Source: Bilabrum cf. latius
Lineage: Eukaryota > Bigyra: Bicosoecida > Bigyra > Bicosoecida
Direction of reading: 5' to 3'
Assembly: GCA_965178125.1 (NCBI GenBank)
Contig: CBCXTV010000032.1
Location: forward strand, 1 to 26,539
DNA length: 26,539 nt
The notes under the pieces are model-generated. The model was not told the origin of the DNA. It saw only the letters and a list, made by a program, of their open reading frames with translations, and did no database searches. This document shows positions 14,499 through 25,419 of the stretch, piece after piece (the first letter of the stretch is position 1; each line of letters opens with the position of its first letter). Made by a program: the position numbers and the translations under genes.

Positions 14499-14618
14499 GG
14501 CAGCCGCGAGGACACGAATGACAGTGGGTGGCGGCAGTGGTGGGCCCGGCCACAGCCGCTCGGCGATGCCGGGAAAGGCGCTTCGGAAACAAGGACAATG
14601 AGGAAATTGCATGTAGAC
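14495..14618 (-). promoter_or_regulatory. Start cassette B: conserved 5' flank of the MASSTG gene
   Basis: Related to 1287-1164 through the ATG. Reading both as peptide gives FPHCPCFRSAFPGIAERLWP and FPDCPCVRSAFASSTERKWP. Because both lie directly before an ATG in similar GCCATGGC context, a common promoter/5'UTR module, or a common coding first exon, is likely. Motif copy 12 lies inside it. Confidence 0.5.
14539..14556 (-). repeat. GTGGCCGGGCCCACC motif, copy 12 of 12
   Basis: The minus strand reads GGCTGTGGCCGGGCCCACC, about 40 bp upstream of the ATG at 14498, the same place as copy 2 relative to its ATG. Confidence 0.65.
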
Positions 14619-15039
14619 CGGCCCATGCCGCACTCTCCCAAGGAAACAAACCTTGACACATGCACACCCTCCACCATGCTCTGAAACATAGACTCTCTCT
14701 GCCGCGGAAACCTCGTGTGTGCATCAGGAAACTTATTTTGTGACGATGAACTTGTAACCATGCGCATAGAAAAAGAAGTGATATGAACGGATGTTGGGGA
14801 CATGCTGCCAAAAATGCCTCGGATCCGACTGCCTGCCGCAGGCCCTTGCCATGCAACACCCAGATTCCGACACACTGGAAGCGGGCCAGGGAGACCAAGC
14901 TTTTTCACCGGACAGGCGCCACGAGTCCCCAACCCCGCACTGTGGCGCGCCCGAATTGAATGGGCGAGTTTCCCGCGCCGCGGGGCCACGACACCCCGGT
15001 GGGCTCGGCCACACCCGGGATGTTGACGGTGAGCTACGC

Positions 15040-15582
15040 TCACTGGCCCGCAAGATCCGCCTCATCCGAATCCGACTCCTCGGAGGAAGTTCCGAATGGG
15101 CCGGGCAGCTCCATGATCCAGGGGGCGGCAGCAGCCCAAAGATCCGCATCCATGGTCTTCAAACTTTGCCCCGCGCCGAGATCGCGCGACGTCTCATAGC
15201 ACACCCTGTCGCCGCCCTCGTAAGGCGTCTCCAGCTCGAGCGTCATCTTCACGGCTCCTCGGAGATGCCCGGACTGTATGGCTTCGAGAACCATATTTTT
15301 CGGCGACTTGCTCTTCATGATGCAATCACGGCATCGAGCACCTCCTTTTTTCCCCCGCGGCCTCGGGTCCTCGGATGCGATGGCGCGGCGGACGCGGCGA
15401 CGCACACGACTCAAGGCGGGATTGTTGAAAGCCGCGATGGACTTCTGGACGCCGCACATCTCGCAGCTGACGTCCGAAAGCGCCCAATCGTCAAAAAGGG
15501 ACTCATACCAGGAATCCTCTGATCCGTGCTTTTGCGGCCTGCGGACGAGCCGGCATGCGGGATGCAGAGAGGTCGCTGCCAA
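15040..15582 (-). CDS. Second-unit copy of the two-Cys-pair protein
   Basis: Same 180 codons as 380-922, TTG first codon included, with no difference in the translation. Any claim about splicing applies equally. Confidence 0.6.
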   Translation of the reverse strand: MAATSLHPACRLVRRPQKHGSEDSWYESLFDDWALSDVSCEMCGVQKSIAAFNNPALSRVRRRVRRAIASEDPRPRGKKGGARCRDCIMKSKSPKNMVLEAIQSGHLRGAVKMTLELETPYEGGDRVCYETSRDLGAGQSLKTMDADLWAAAAPWIMELPGPFGTSSEESDSDEADLAGQ

Positions 15583-15758
15583 GTCCCAAACGACCCTGCC
15601 ATCGCTGCCTGCAGGATGCAGGCCGGCGCCCGGACCGGCCCGGGCCCGGGCCCGGGCCCGGGCCCCGGGCCCGGGCCCCGGGCCCCGGGCCCCGGCCCGG
15701 CCCGGGCCCGGCCCCCGGCCCCGGCCCCGGGAACGGCCGGCCTGGCCCGGCCCCGGAC

Positions 15759-15947
15759 CTGGCCCGGGCGCAGCCCGGGGGCATTCGGCTGGCCCTTCTG
15801 CGAACCTTCTCCGCTGCCCGAAGCCATGGCAGCCTCGAGGACACGCAGGTCAGTGACTGGCGGCAGCGGTGGGCCCGGCCACTTCCGCTCAGTGCTGCTC
15901 GCAAATGCGCTTCGGACACAAGGACAATCGGGAAAATGCATGTACCG
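15759..15947 (-). other. Second-unit copy of start cassette A
   Basis: Identical to 1099-1287, with the ATG at 15827. Confidence 0.5.
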
Positions 15948-16075
15948 GGGCATCCCTGGCGCACTGAAGCACTGAATGCCGGCTTGGAAACACTGTGACC
16001 CGGCAAGGGGTTTTGCTGTGGCATCCTGTGAACCTCATCCCAGACTGGTGCGGGGCGGCTTTTGCTCCTAGTTCC

Positions 16076-16200
16076 GGTCCCCATTTCCGGGGCCGGAAAA
16101 CGGCCCCAAAACAAGCACGAAAAAAACCGAAACTGACTGTGCGGATCGCTCTTTTTCGGCACGTTTTCTGGGCCGGAAAACGGCCCCGGAAACGGGGACC
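16076..16200. mobile_element. Second-unit copy of the 125-bp fold-back element
   Basis: Identical to 1416-1540, with GGTCCCC termini. Confidence 0.6.
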
Positions 16201-16342
16201 CGACTTCCAAGCATCTCGGGCGTCGGATCCAAGCCAAATTTCGTCTCGCACAGGAGGCGGTTTTCATCACCGGGCGCCACCACCGGCTACAACCTCGCCC
16301 ACTCACTGAGCCGCCCACACACAGCAACAGCGAACCGGGACG

Positions 16343-16607
16343 AGAGAGATGAGAGACGAGAAAGAGAGCGACAGAAACAAGGACAGATGAGAGAAGAGCG
16401 AAGAGACGAAGAGAGAGGAGGAAAGAGATCGGAGAGACAAGAGGCGAGGCAGGAGAGACTGGACGCCCGCCCACCCGCCCGCCCGCCCGCCCGCCCCGCC
16501 CGCCCGCCCGCCCGCCCGCCCGCCCGCCCGCCCGCCCGCCCGCCCGCCCGCCCGCCCGCCCGCCCGCCCGCCCGCCCGCCCGCCCGCCCGCCCGCCCGCC
16601 CGCCCGC
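16343..16607. repeat. Second-unit GA tract and (CCCG)n microsatellite
   Basis: Same composition and length as 1683-1947, which is notable for a tetranucleotide microsatellite of about 144 bp. Confidence 0.95.
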
Positions 16608-16617
16608 GCCAGCGCCC

Positions 16618-16762
16618 CGTGCCTCCTGGGGCTAAATGATTGGGTTCACCAGACTTTTTGCTGCTACTTTCAGGAATTGACAACTGCTGCAGTCCGCATG
16701 ATTCACCTCAAAAGATGTGGTGCTTTGCGCGCGCGTGATCCTGCCGCAACTTCCCCTTCCGT
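16618..16762 (-). rRNA. Second-unit copy of 18S-derived module C
   Basis: Identical to 1958-2102, including all departures from the 18S sequence. Confidence 0.7.
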
Positions 16763-16766
16763 AAGT

Positions 16767-17611
16767 ATGCCCGGACTGGGCCCGGCCCGGCCCCAGGCCC
16801 GGCCCGGGCCCGGGCCCGGGCCCGGCCCGGGCCCGGGCCCCGGCCCGGGCCCCGGCCCGGGCGCAGGCCCAGGCCCGGGCCCGGGCTCGGGCCGGGGCTG
16901 GGCCCGGGCCGGGCCCGGGCCCGGGCCCCGCCCGGGCCCAGGCCCGGGGCCCGGGCCCGGGCCCGGGCCGGGCCCGGGCCCGGCCCGGGCCCAGCCCCGG
17001 CCCGAGCCCGGGCCCGGGCCTGGGCCTGCGCCCGGGCCGGGGCCCGGGCCCGGCCCGGGCCCGGGCCCGACCCGGTCTCGGGCCCGGCCAGGGCCCGGCC
17101 CGGGCCCGGGCCCGGGCCCGGGCCCGGGCCCGGGCCCCAGCCCGGGCGCAGGCCCAGGCCCGGGCCCGGGCTCGGGCCGGGGCTGGGCCCGGGCCGGGCC
17201 CGGGCCCGGGCCCGGGCCCCGCCCGGGCCCGGGCCCGGGCCCGGGCCCGGGCCCGGGCCCGGGCCCGGGCCCGGGCCCGGGCCGGGCCCGCCGCGCCCGG
17301 CCGGGCCCAGCCCCGGCCCGAGCCCGGGCCCGGGCCTGGGCCTGCGCCCGGGCCGGCGCCCGGGCCCGGCCCGGGCCCGGGCCCGGCCCGGTCCCGGGCC
17401 CGGCCAGGGCCCGGCCCGGGCCCGGGCCCGGGCCCGGCCGGGGCCCGGGCCCGGGCCCGGCCTGGGCCCGGGCCCGGGCCAGGGCCCGGGCCTGGGCCCG
17501 GGCCCGGGCCCGGCCCGGGCCCGAACCCGGGCCCGGGCCTGGGCCCGGGCCCGGGCCTGGGCCCGGCCCGGCCCGGGCCCGGGCCCGGCCCGGGCCCGGG
17601 CCCGAGCCCGG
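16767..17611. repeat. Second-unit copy of the long GGGCCC array
   Basis: Same succession of forward and inverted 43-bp blocks (16861, 16989, 17146, 17305) as in 2107-2951. Confidence 0.9.
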
Positions 17612-17615
17612 CCCG

Positions 17616-17918
17616 ATTAGGTTCACCAAACATTCTGCTGCAACGTTCAGGAACTGACAGCTCCTGCAGTCCGCAGTATTCACCTCACATCATCGGTGCA
17701 AGAATGTCGATCAAGTGCCTTGCGCGCGTATGATCGTTCCGCAGGTTCACCGACGGAAGCCTTCTTACGAGTTCTCGTTCCTCCAACTGAGTATGGTCGC
17801 CACGCCTTCTGCTGCACTTTTCACGAACTGACAATTGCTGCAGTCCGCACTCTTCACCGGCTCACATTATCGGTAGGAGCGACGGGCGGCGTGTGCAAAA
17901 CGCAATCAGCACGAGCGG
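17616..17918 (-). rRNA. Second-unit copy of 18S-derived modules A and B
   Basis: Identical to 2956-3258. The universal GGTAGGAGCGACGGGCGG site is at 17872-17889 and the 18S terminus complement at 17737-17751. Confidence 0.8.
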
Positions 17919-18224
17919 GCCCGGCCCGGGCCCGGGCCCGGCTCGAGCCCGGGCCCGGGTCCGGGCCCGGGCCCGGGCCCGGGCGCGGGCCCGGGCCCGG
18001 GCCCCGGGCCCGGGCCCGGCCCGGGCCCGGGCCCGGCCCGGGCCCGGCCTGGGCCCGGGCCCGGGCCAGGCCCGGGCCCGGGCCCGGGCCCGGACCCGGG
18101 CCTGGGCCCGGGCCCGGGCCCGGGCCCGGGCCCGGGCCCGGGCCCGGGCCCGGGCCCGGGCCCGGGCCCGGCCCGGGCCCGGGCCCGGCCCGAGCCCGGG
18201 CCCGGGCCTGGGCCCGGGCCCGGA
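17919..18224. repeat. Second-unit copy of the GGGCCC array between 18S modules
   Basis: Same hexamer array and variants as 3259-3564. Confidence 0.9.
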
Positions 18225-18286
18225 CATCTCACATCATGGGCGCAAGAATGTCGATCAAGTGCTTCGCGCGCGTATGATCCTTCCGC
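18225..18286 (-). rRNA. Second-unit copy of 18S-derived module D
   Basis: Identical to 3565-3626. Confidence 0.7.
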
Positions 18287-18662
18287 TGGCCCGGCCCGGG
18301 CCCGAGCGCGCGGTGCGCGCCCACCGGGCCTCAGCGCGCGCCGCCAGCGCGCGCGACGCACGCGCGCGCGGAGCGCCCGCGCGCGCGGGGGCCCCGGCCC
18401 GCGGCCGGGGCTCCGGGGCCCCGGCCCGCGCCGCACCCCGCCCGCCCCGACCCGGGTGGGCCCAGCCACTCCCCGGCTCCTCCCGGGTGGGCCCGGCCAC
18501 TCCCCGGCCGGACGCCCGCATCCGACCCCCTGCCCCCCCACCCCCCCTAAAATTCGAGAAGGCGAAACACTTCCCTTAGGATCTACTCGAGGAGGCGTGC
18601 ACCTGGCTGCTTCTCGCGTGGCGTTTTTTCCCGGCCGCGGCGCTCCCGCGGCGTTTTTTGGT

Positions 18663-18895
18663 GCTTTCCCCCATACTGTCGTGCGATTTCGTGCCGTTTT
18701 TTTCTGGCTTTCCCCCATATTGTCGTGCGATTTTGGCCTTTTTTCCTCCTAAGCCTGCCCGGTTCGGAGTCGGGGGCTGTTTACCTTTAAAAAATTTTAA
18801 TAGTTAGAGCGCCCCGCAACTCCGAATCGTAGGGGTAGTTCGGAGTCGGCTCGGAGTCACTCGGAGTCGCTACCCCTCTAGCTCGGAGTCCGATT
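18663..18895. repeat. Second-unit copies of the 44-bp tandem and TCGGAGTC cluster
   Basis: Match 4003-4235 in order and spacing. Confidence 0.8.
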
Positions 18896-19022
18896 TGGGG
18901 GTCCAAAACTGGGCTTTTTTGCCACTTTCAGAAAAAAAAACCCAAGCGAAAACGCGTTTTTTTGGCTCAAAAATCGCAAAAAAATGGGGAAAATGGACAC
19001 CCCGCGGCGTCTTCTCGCAAGA

Positions 19023-19512
19023 GACGTGGCCCCGGGCCGCGTCGGGGCCGGGTCTGGGCCGGGCCCGGGCCCGGCCCGGGCAGGGCCCGGGTCCGGGCCT
19101 CGTCCGGCCCGGGCCCGGGCCCCGGCAGGGCCCCGGCCGGGTCTGGGAGGGGCCGGGGCCGGGCCCGGGCAGGGCCCCGGCCTCGCCCGGGCGGGGTCTG
19201 GGACGGGCCGGGGCCGGGCCCGGGCCGAGTCTGGGACAGCCCGGGCCGGGTCTGGGACGGGCCGGGGCCGGGCCCGGGCCCCGGCAGGGCCCGGGCCGGG
19301 TTTGCAACGCGGTGACATGCTCGAGGCGGCGGGGGGGGGGGGGGGGGGGTATGGCCGGGCGGGGGGGAAGGCGGGCGGGCGGGCGCACGGGGGACGCGGG
19401 CGGGCGGCCGGGCGGGCTGGCCGGGCGGGGGCGGGCGGGGGGCGGGCGGGCGGGGAGCGGGCGGGCGGGGGGGGGGGGGGGGGGCTGGGCGGGCGGGGGC
19501 CCGGTCCGGACC
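19023..19512. repeat. Second-unit GGGCCC array and G-run tract
   Basis: Matches 4363-4852, with G runs of 19 and 18 nt again. Confidence 0.9.
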
Positions 19513-19880
19513 GGGCCCCGGCCCCGACGGGGGCCTGGGCCGGGTCCGGGCCGGTCCCGAACCGGGGCCCGGGCTGGGCTTCGGCCGGCAACAGGAACGC
19601 ACATTCGCCTCGCACTGTTCGCATGGACTCCGCCGCCTCCGAGGCCGCACCACAAACTCGCACAACTCTCTGCGACGACTCCCGCTCCCCCGCCCTGTGA
19701 GCGCTGGCTCATGCTCGGCGTCGGAGGCCCCCGGTGCGCCGCTCATGCTCGACCCACGCATGCGGCGCGAACAAAAAATATGCAGATCCGGAGAGATAAA
19801 CATCACTGGGGCTTGGCAAATCGGGCGGGGGTGTGGGCACGGCCACTCCACCCCCCTGCGCTTCGCCTCGCGGCCGGGAC

Positions 19881-20132
19881 CTAGTCTTCCCATATCTTGA
19901 CCTTGATGTCCACCGGGCATGAATTCTCCTCGACCCAAGCGCGCGCTTCCATGTCCACCGCGCCGCACCCTTTCCAGAACTCGTTGCTACGGACATGTAG
20001 GTTACTCAAACGCTGTATACACAGCCGTTCATGTAGGTTACTCAAACGCTGTATACACAGCCGGTTCCCGGAACTTTCAAGACCAAGACAGAAATTGATG
20101 GCATCCATTGGATGGTTTCCGGACGAGATCAT
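19881..20132 (-). CDS. Second-unit copy of the 83-aa frame with 12-residue repeat
   Basis: Same translation as 5221-5472, with the 36-bp tandem at 19994-20063. Confidence 0.4.
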   Translation of the reverse strand: MISSGNHPMDAINFCLGLESSGNRLCIQRLSNLHERLCIQRLSNLHVRSNEFWKGCGAVDMEARAWVEENSCPVDIKVKIWED

Positions 20133-20334
20133 AAAAACGCAATGCGTACCATGATCAACGAAAAAAGTCTATAAGGAAAACAGACCCCGCCCGCCCGCCG
20201 ACAGGAAAAAACAACCGGCAAATATGTGAGGTTGCAAACGGCTGCGGCTCCTTGTCCCTTCCCGGCGCGACCCGACGGCGCTTGGCGACGAGGCTCTGGC
20301 AGTACTGGGACCTGCCGAGCGGCTGCATCCGGCT

Positions 20335-20669
20335 GAACCACTTGAATGGCTTCCGCCCGACAGCTTCGACAATTAGCTGCCGGCGTGGTGACCGGGCCGT
20401 CTGCAAAGCGGCTGGCCGAGCCGCTTGGCGCAGCGTTTGTGCCGCCGCCTCCCCCTTGGCCGCCGGAAGCAGAGGCGACAGAGTCTGACCCCCTTGTGCA
20501 CGGAAACAAAAGCGCGGTCCCTGGCCTCGCCTACTCGCGGATGCTCAGCGCTCCAAGCGGGGGCTCGGCCACACCGCCTACGCGCGCGGAACCACTTGAA
20601 GATCAACGCCCGACAGCTTCGACAATTAGCTGCCAGCGTGGTGACCGGGCCGTTTGCAAAGCGCCTGGC
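20335..20669. repeat. Second-unit copies of direct repeat pair 1 and the 95-bp dispersed repeat
   Basis: Direct repeats at 20335-20416 and 20589-20669, with the 95-bp repeat between them at 20481-20576, as in the first unit. Confidence 0.85.
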
Positions 20670-21127
20670 AATTGCAGGCGAAGGCTCCGTTCGGGGGGGA
20701 CGACCTGCTGGCGAATTCCGCGCCTTCTGCTACCCCAACGACAAATTCGATGTCGTCCGCGGCCGCGCGCCGCAGCGTATGAATCTGCAGCAGGGCCGCG
20801 GGTATGATAAGAGGCGGGAGTGGCGGATCCTATGACGCGTGTGGTGGTGTGTGGCTGTGGGTGTGCGTGTGACAGGAAAAAATCTCTCGACTATCAGCGT
20901 CCGAAGACGGAGCCCCCAGGGAGGCATCTATCAAATTATGATCTCGTCGACAAACAATCAAAATGGATGCCTCAGCAACGGGACCACATAACAGAATTGT
21001 GCAATGCAAATGACTGCTGTTTCCAATTTGCAATTCTTGGAGCACTGATCAGGGTCGCCCGCAGGCATGCCAACTACCATCTGACGAAAAACAACCCCGC
21101 CATGCAGAGCAAGGTGAGCGACCGGCT

Positions 21128-21670
21128 TCACACTGCATGCACACGCAGGAATGAATAAAACGCGCTCCACTCGAAGGCAATTTGACTCACCCACATACCA
21201 GATGCCTGCAGACGAAGCGAAACATACAAAATCGCAATGCGCTGGGGGCAAGACGATGGCCAAAAAAACTCCGATGTGTTTGACCGAGCGTTCATTTGTT
21301 CAGTGGCACCAGACCGCGAACGGATCCCCCCCCGTCCAAGGGGGGGGCCACAACCCCAGACGCCTGGTCCGCGCCTGCAGCACGACCGCGAAGAAAAGGA
21401 CAGTCCGTGCAAACCGCCGGCAAAGCGTCGCCGCACAAGCTGCTGTGCTGGCAACACCACTGCAACAGCGGGGGGCCCGGCGTGGTTCGAACGATGGGGG
21501 GGCACGGCCACTCTCCTGGCAGATCCGTCGGGGTGCGGCCAGGCAAGCACCTCCACCTGGTCGCAGCCGGAGGCGGACGCATCGCCATCCGCGTCCCCGA
21601 AGGGGAGTGCGGACCAACCGTACGCTTCGGCATCAGGAGCAGGGACTACCGTCTCGACGCCGGACGCCAT
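21128..21670 (-). CDS. Second-unit copy of the MASGVETVV frame
   Basis: Same as 6468-7010, with the same doubtful 3' end. Confidence 0.35.
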   Translation of the reverse strand: MASGVETVVPAPDAEAYGWSALPFGDADGDASASGCDQVEVLAWPHPDGSARRVAVPPHRSNHAGPPAVAVVLPAQQLVRRRFAGGLHGLSFSSRSCCRRGPGVWGCGPPLGRGGIRSRSGATEQMNARSNTSEFFWPSSCPQRIAILYVSLRLQASGMWVSQIAFEWSAFYSFLRVHAV

Positions 21671-21837
21671 CGGCGCCTGAGGATTCGTATCGCATTCGAG
21701 GGTTGAGGGCCGCGCAAAATGCGCTCCTGGCCGGAAGGTATGCGGCACAGACGGAACAAAGAGGCTGCATGTGGCATGCCATGACAACCTGGACACACTT
21801 TCACGAATGCGCAGCAGCTGCACGAATGGGATGTTCG

Positions 21838-22152
21838 GGCCGGGGCCCGGGCCCGCCCCCGGGCCCCGGCCCCGGCGCCGGCCCGGGCCTGGGCCGGGGC
21901 CCCGGCCCCGGCCCCGGCCCCGGCCCGGGCCCCGGCCCCGGCCCCGGCCCGGGGCCGGGGCGGAGGATGAGGTGAGAGTGACCTGGCGCACAGTGGCACA
22001 CAAGAGTGCCATGACGAAAACGGACACATTCTGAGAAACGCTCAGCATGCCGGGCCGGGCCCCCGCGCCGGGCCCGGGCCGAGCCCGGCCCCGGCCCGGC
22101 CCGGGGCCCGGGCCGGGGCGCGGGCCCGGGCCCGGGCCCGGGAGGCGCGCGG
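21838..22152. repeat. Second-unit copies of the two GC arrays
   Basis: Arrays at 21838-21968 and 22049-22152 match 7178-7308 and 7389-7492. Confidence 0.85.
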
Positions 22153-22316
22153 CGAAGCGGTCGGGCGGGCACCGCCCGGCCGCAGCCAGGGGCCCCGGCG
22201 CGCAAACGGGGGATCCCACAACATGCTTTCGCCAAGGGTCTTGTCGCTTCTCGGCTCACATGCGCGCGCTGTGAACTCCCACTCTCTTTCCGGCAGCCGA
22301 GGGCAATGCAGGCAGG

Positions 22317-23438
22317 TCAGTACATCGCGCCGGACCTTGTCCGGCGAGGGGCGGGGGGCTCGGCCACTCCTGCCCTGGCGCCCGCGGAGGCGCCCGCGGA
22401 ACTCGCCGCGACAGGACCGGACTTTGCTCTTGCGAGCGGCGGCCCCAGTCGCCTGGCGACCGGGACAGGGCGAGCCACAACGGCAGCAGCCCCTTCAAGC
22501 CGTCTCCGAAGGAAGCGCCGAGGGGGCCCAAGAAGAGACTGAAGCATGAGCGGAGCCGGTCGCCCCAGGAGCTCCGCGAAATCCTCCGGCGACGGCGGCG
22601 CCAGAGGCAGCGGCAAGGTCGTACCCAAAGCATCAGAGATGCGCGATCGGAGAGTCGCGCCGGGTCCGCGCAAGCCGTTGGCCCACATGCGCCCCGCGCT
22701 GTCTGTGTCCACCACATGCTGCCGCATCGCGGCCGCAGCGATATCGATCCACCGCCCTGGAGGCAAAACGCCGTCCGCGCTCTCTGCCCGACAAGTCGTC
22801 TGCCCGGAGCTGATGGCGGCTTTGAGGTGTTGGAAGACATGCGTGTCGAGCGGCTGCAACAGCCAGGTCATGGATGCCGGGACGAGCGCGACGAAAAGGC
22901 CCAGGCGCGCGATGTGGTTGACGACTTGCCACGACAAGTGCTGCGGTGCGCAGTCCATGACCAGGACCACTGGCCGACCAGGATGTACCTCCCTGCAAGC
23001 TCGACGAACCCGGGTCAGGATGCCGCAAAAGACCGGCCCGGTCACCCAGCCCTTCGTGCCAGGGATGTGCACCAATGGGGCGGCCAAGACCGCCAGTCTC
23101 TCTCGATCGGCTCGTGTCATGCGCTCAGTGTGTGGCAGGAGGATCTGGGGCAAGCGCGCATGGACCTCGGGGTCGTCGGCAATCGCAGCTACATAGGTCA
23201 TGTGGCCTCTCGCTTCCCGCAGACTGATGCGCGCATACCGCTGCCGACCCACAGCGGCTAACTTCCCCACACAATGGCCTCGTCTTGGAGCCATTCCTCG
23301 CGAAATGGCCGTTTCGTCGAGGTTGACGACAATGTAGGGCTCGTCCCGAAGGACCCCGAAGCGCAGCCACTGGCACCACTGGAAGAAGGCCGCGACCTGG
23401 GTCGCCCAGGAACGGAAATCTCGGCTGATTTTTCCGAA
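22317..23438 (-). CDS. Second-unit copy of the transposase catalytic part
   Basis: Same NLDET, VMDCAPQH and LLQPLD motifs as 7657-8778; stop at 22317. Confidence 0.8.
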   Translation of the reverse strand, partial: FGKISRDFRSWATQVAAFFQWCQWLRFGVLRDEPYIVVNLDETAISRGMAPRRGHCVGKLAAVGRQRYARISLREARGHMTYVAAIADDPEVHARLPQILLPHTERMTRADRERLAVLAAPLVHIPGTKGWVTGPVFCGILTRVRRACREVHPGRPVVLVMDCAPQHLSWQVVNHIARLGLFVALVPASMTWLLQPLDTHVFQHLKAAISSGQTTCRAESADGVLPPGRWIDIAAAAMRQHVVDTDSAGRMWANGLRGPGATLRSRISDALGTTLPLPLAPPSPEDFAELLGRPAPLMLQSLLGPPRRFLRRRLEGAAAVVARPVPVARRLGPPLARAKSGPVAASSAGASAGARAGVAEPPAPRRTRSGAMY

Positions 23439-23442
23439 AACA

Positions 23443-23554
23443 GGTCCCCGTTTTTGGGGCCGTTTTTTGGCCCCAAAAATGGGGACCCCCTATTATGCGG
23501 ACAATAGGGTGGCCCCATTTTTGGGGCCGTTTTTCGGCCCCAAAAATGGGGCCA
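23443..23554. mobile_element. Second-unit copy of the three-hairpin insertion
   Basis: Identical palindromes to 8783-8894, so the interruption is shared by both units. Confidence 0.8.
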
Positions 23555-23595
23555 AAAACTGCCCCAAGAATCGGCCCAGAATTTCGCCCACGGAC

Positions 23596-24376
23596 CTTCC
23601 GGCTCTGCATCTCGGGGGCTACAGCGGAGCGCCAAGGCATGATCCGCAACCGGACGTGCCACCTCTTCCGAAACCTCAGCGCCCAATTCTTTCTGAACCC
23701 GCCCCGCCGCAGTTGCGCCACAAAAGCGGGGTACCGGCCGCGCCGCTCTGCGACTGGCCAGTTCTCGACCAACCACTTCGCCACCTCCGCGACTTTCGGC
23801 GAGGAGCCCCTCGTGTTAGCATCGTTGATGCGGAGGACGACACGAGCCTCAGCGACGACCATCGCGGCCCGCCAAGCGAGCCGACTCTGGACTGCTGCCT
23901 CCAAGTGGCCCGTCGCGACGCTCACCACACTCGCCAGCGCGAGGGCGGGCGGTGCGGGGGCCCTCGGCCCGCAACCCGGGCGCGCGCGCTTGCCACATCG
24001 ATTTTGCATGACATGAGTAGCGATGAGATCCCATTCACTTCCCTCATGGGACAGGCTTTGGGCGACGCGCAAGAGCACCCAGCGAGAAAACGACAGTCGC
24101 TTTGGCAAGGCATGCTCCCTCGCTCGCCTCGTTGCTCGCCGCCCTTCTCTCTGCAGCTCTTGCACAATTTCCTTCTGCGCCCTGATCATCGCTTCTAGCT
24201 CTCTGCGGGCGACGGCAGGCATGCTGGTGAGGGCAGGCTGACGCGAGGAGCTTGGGCCCAAGGGCGCTGCATGCCCGTCCCTGCTTCACCATGTGGCCCG
24301 CCCACCCAGGTGGGCCTCTCCACCGCGACCCCTTTCTTACACACACTCATCGTCTTCCTCTTACCCTGAGCGACAT
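23596..24376 (-). CDS. Second-unit copy of the transposase N-terminal part
   Basis: Same frame, start ATG (24376) and predicted intron (24364-24238) as 8936-9716. Confidence 0.6.
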
Positions 24377-24383
24377 GCGTCCC

Positions 24384-24650
24384 ACACCTAACTCAAGACA
24401 TGGTGTGCCTGAGGCGTCGCCTGGCGTCGACGACAGCAGCGCTGACACGAGACCGGGCGGTCTTCCTGAGCGCCACCGTCATCTTATGCAGGGCTGTTTT
24501 GGTCTCTTGGCGCGCCTCCCGAATCTTCGCCGATGCGCCGATGTGCTTCACTCATGCGCTCCATCTCCGCTACCATGACTGAGTCGCCTCCGGGCGTCAA
24601 GACTGTTACCTGTGGGGGCTGGCCAAACCAGAGACACGAAACCCGGACAA
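24384..24650 (-). pseudogene. Second-unit copy of the decayed KIREARQE region
   Basis: Identical to 9724-9990, with the same in-frame TGA. Confidence 0.6.
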
Positions 24651-24869
24651 GAATGTTACTGGACGGGGGAATGAAGCCATGTCACACTCACTTTTAGTTG
24701 TCCTCTGACGCTTAGTCTTAGTCCTAGCCCTACACGCACTCGCCTTTGCACTCGACTGCGGACAACGTTGGCACGCTCATGCACACAGGTGTCACTCACG
24801 GAACGCAGGAGAAGATGCGCAGACGCTTATCTGGAACGGCCGCGCCTCCTTGTTGGAAAGATCTTGCTC

Positions 24870-24966
24870 TGAGTCTGACGCCTTGTGCAGGGAAACAAAA
24901 GCGCGGTCCCTGGCCTCGCCGTACTCGCGGATGCTCAGCGCTCCAAGCGGGGGCTCGGCCACTCCG
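24870..24966 (-). repeat. Second-unit copy of the 95-bp dispersed repeat, second location
   Basis: Identical to 10210-10306. Confidence 0.75.
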
Positions 24967-25114
24967 CTTTGTTTGCTTCACTCGCGCCCGGTGCGGGAAA
25001 TGCCCGAAGACTCGAGCCCTGGCGCCTCACCTCTCAGTGGGCCGGGAAAAAAAGGCCGCCCTCTCGGGGCGGACCGGTGCCGACATCTCGGGACTGGCGA
25101 CTGTCGCCGGTTCC

Positions 25115-25408
25115 TCAATCAGCGCGCTCCTCTTCCTCCTCTTCCTCGCGGGGCCCGTCAGGGCCGGGGTGGACCTCGCTGCTGCTGGCGGCGCCTGTCG
25201 CCGTCGAAGGCCCACTGCCGGTTGACGCCGCGCCCTGGGCTGGCGCCACCTCTGCGGCGCGCGCCGCTGCAACGGCCTCGAGCTCCGGCGCGGTCCACTT
25301 CTTGGCCGCAGCGATCTCGAGCAGATCTTCCAAATCTAGTCTCGTCGCCCTGCGCATGAGGCGTTTGTGGCGCCGGTTCCCCTTCGCTATTGTCTTTGGG
25401 GGCGACAT
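25115..25408 (-). CDS. Second-unit copy of the 97-aa acidic-tail protein
   Basis: Same as 10455-10748, ATG at 25408. Confidence 0.5.
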   Translation of the reverse strand: MSPPKTIAKGNRRHKRLMRRATRLDLEDLLEIAAAKKWTAPELEAVAAARAAEVAPAQGAASTGSGPSTATGAASSSEVHPGPDGPREEEEEEERAD

Positions 25409-25419
25409 GGGGATGACAC

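Larger units (their letters stand above)
1..14660. repeat. 14,660-bp macro-repeat, first (complete) unit
   Basis: Position 1 begins tgcacaccctccaccatgct and the same sequence begins again at 14661. From there every stretch compared matches at a constant offset of 14,660, and every reading frame in the first 11.8 kb recurs with the same protein. The unit holds all distinct content of the window. Its start is arbitrary: it falls between the Cys-pair gene (ending at 380) and the start cassette at 14618-14495. A circular molecule, a tandem array and an assembly duplication all fit. Confidence 0.97.
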
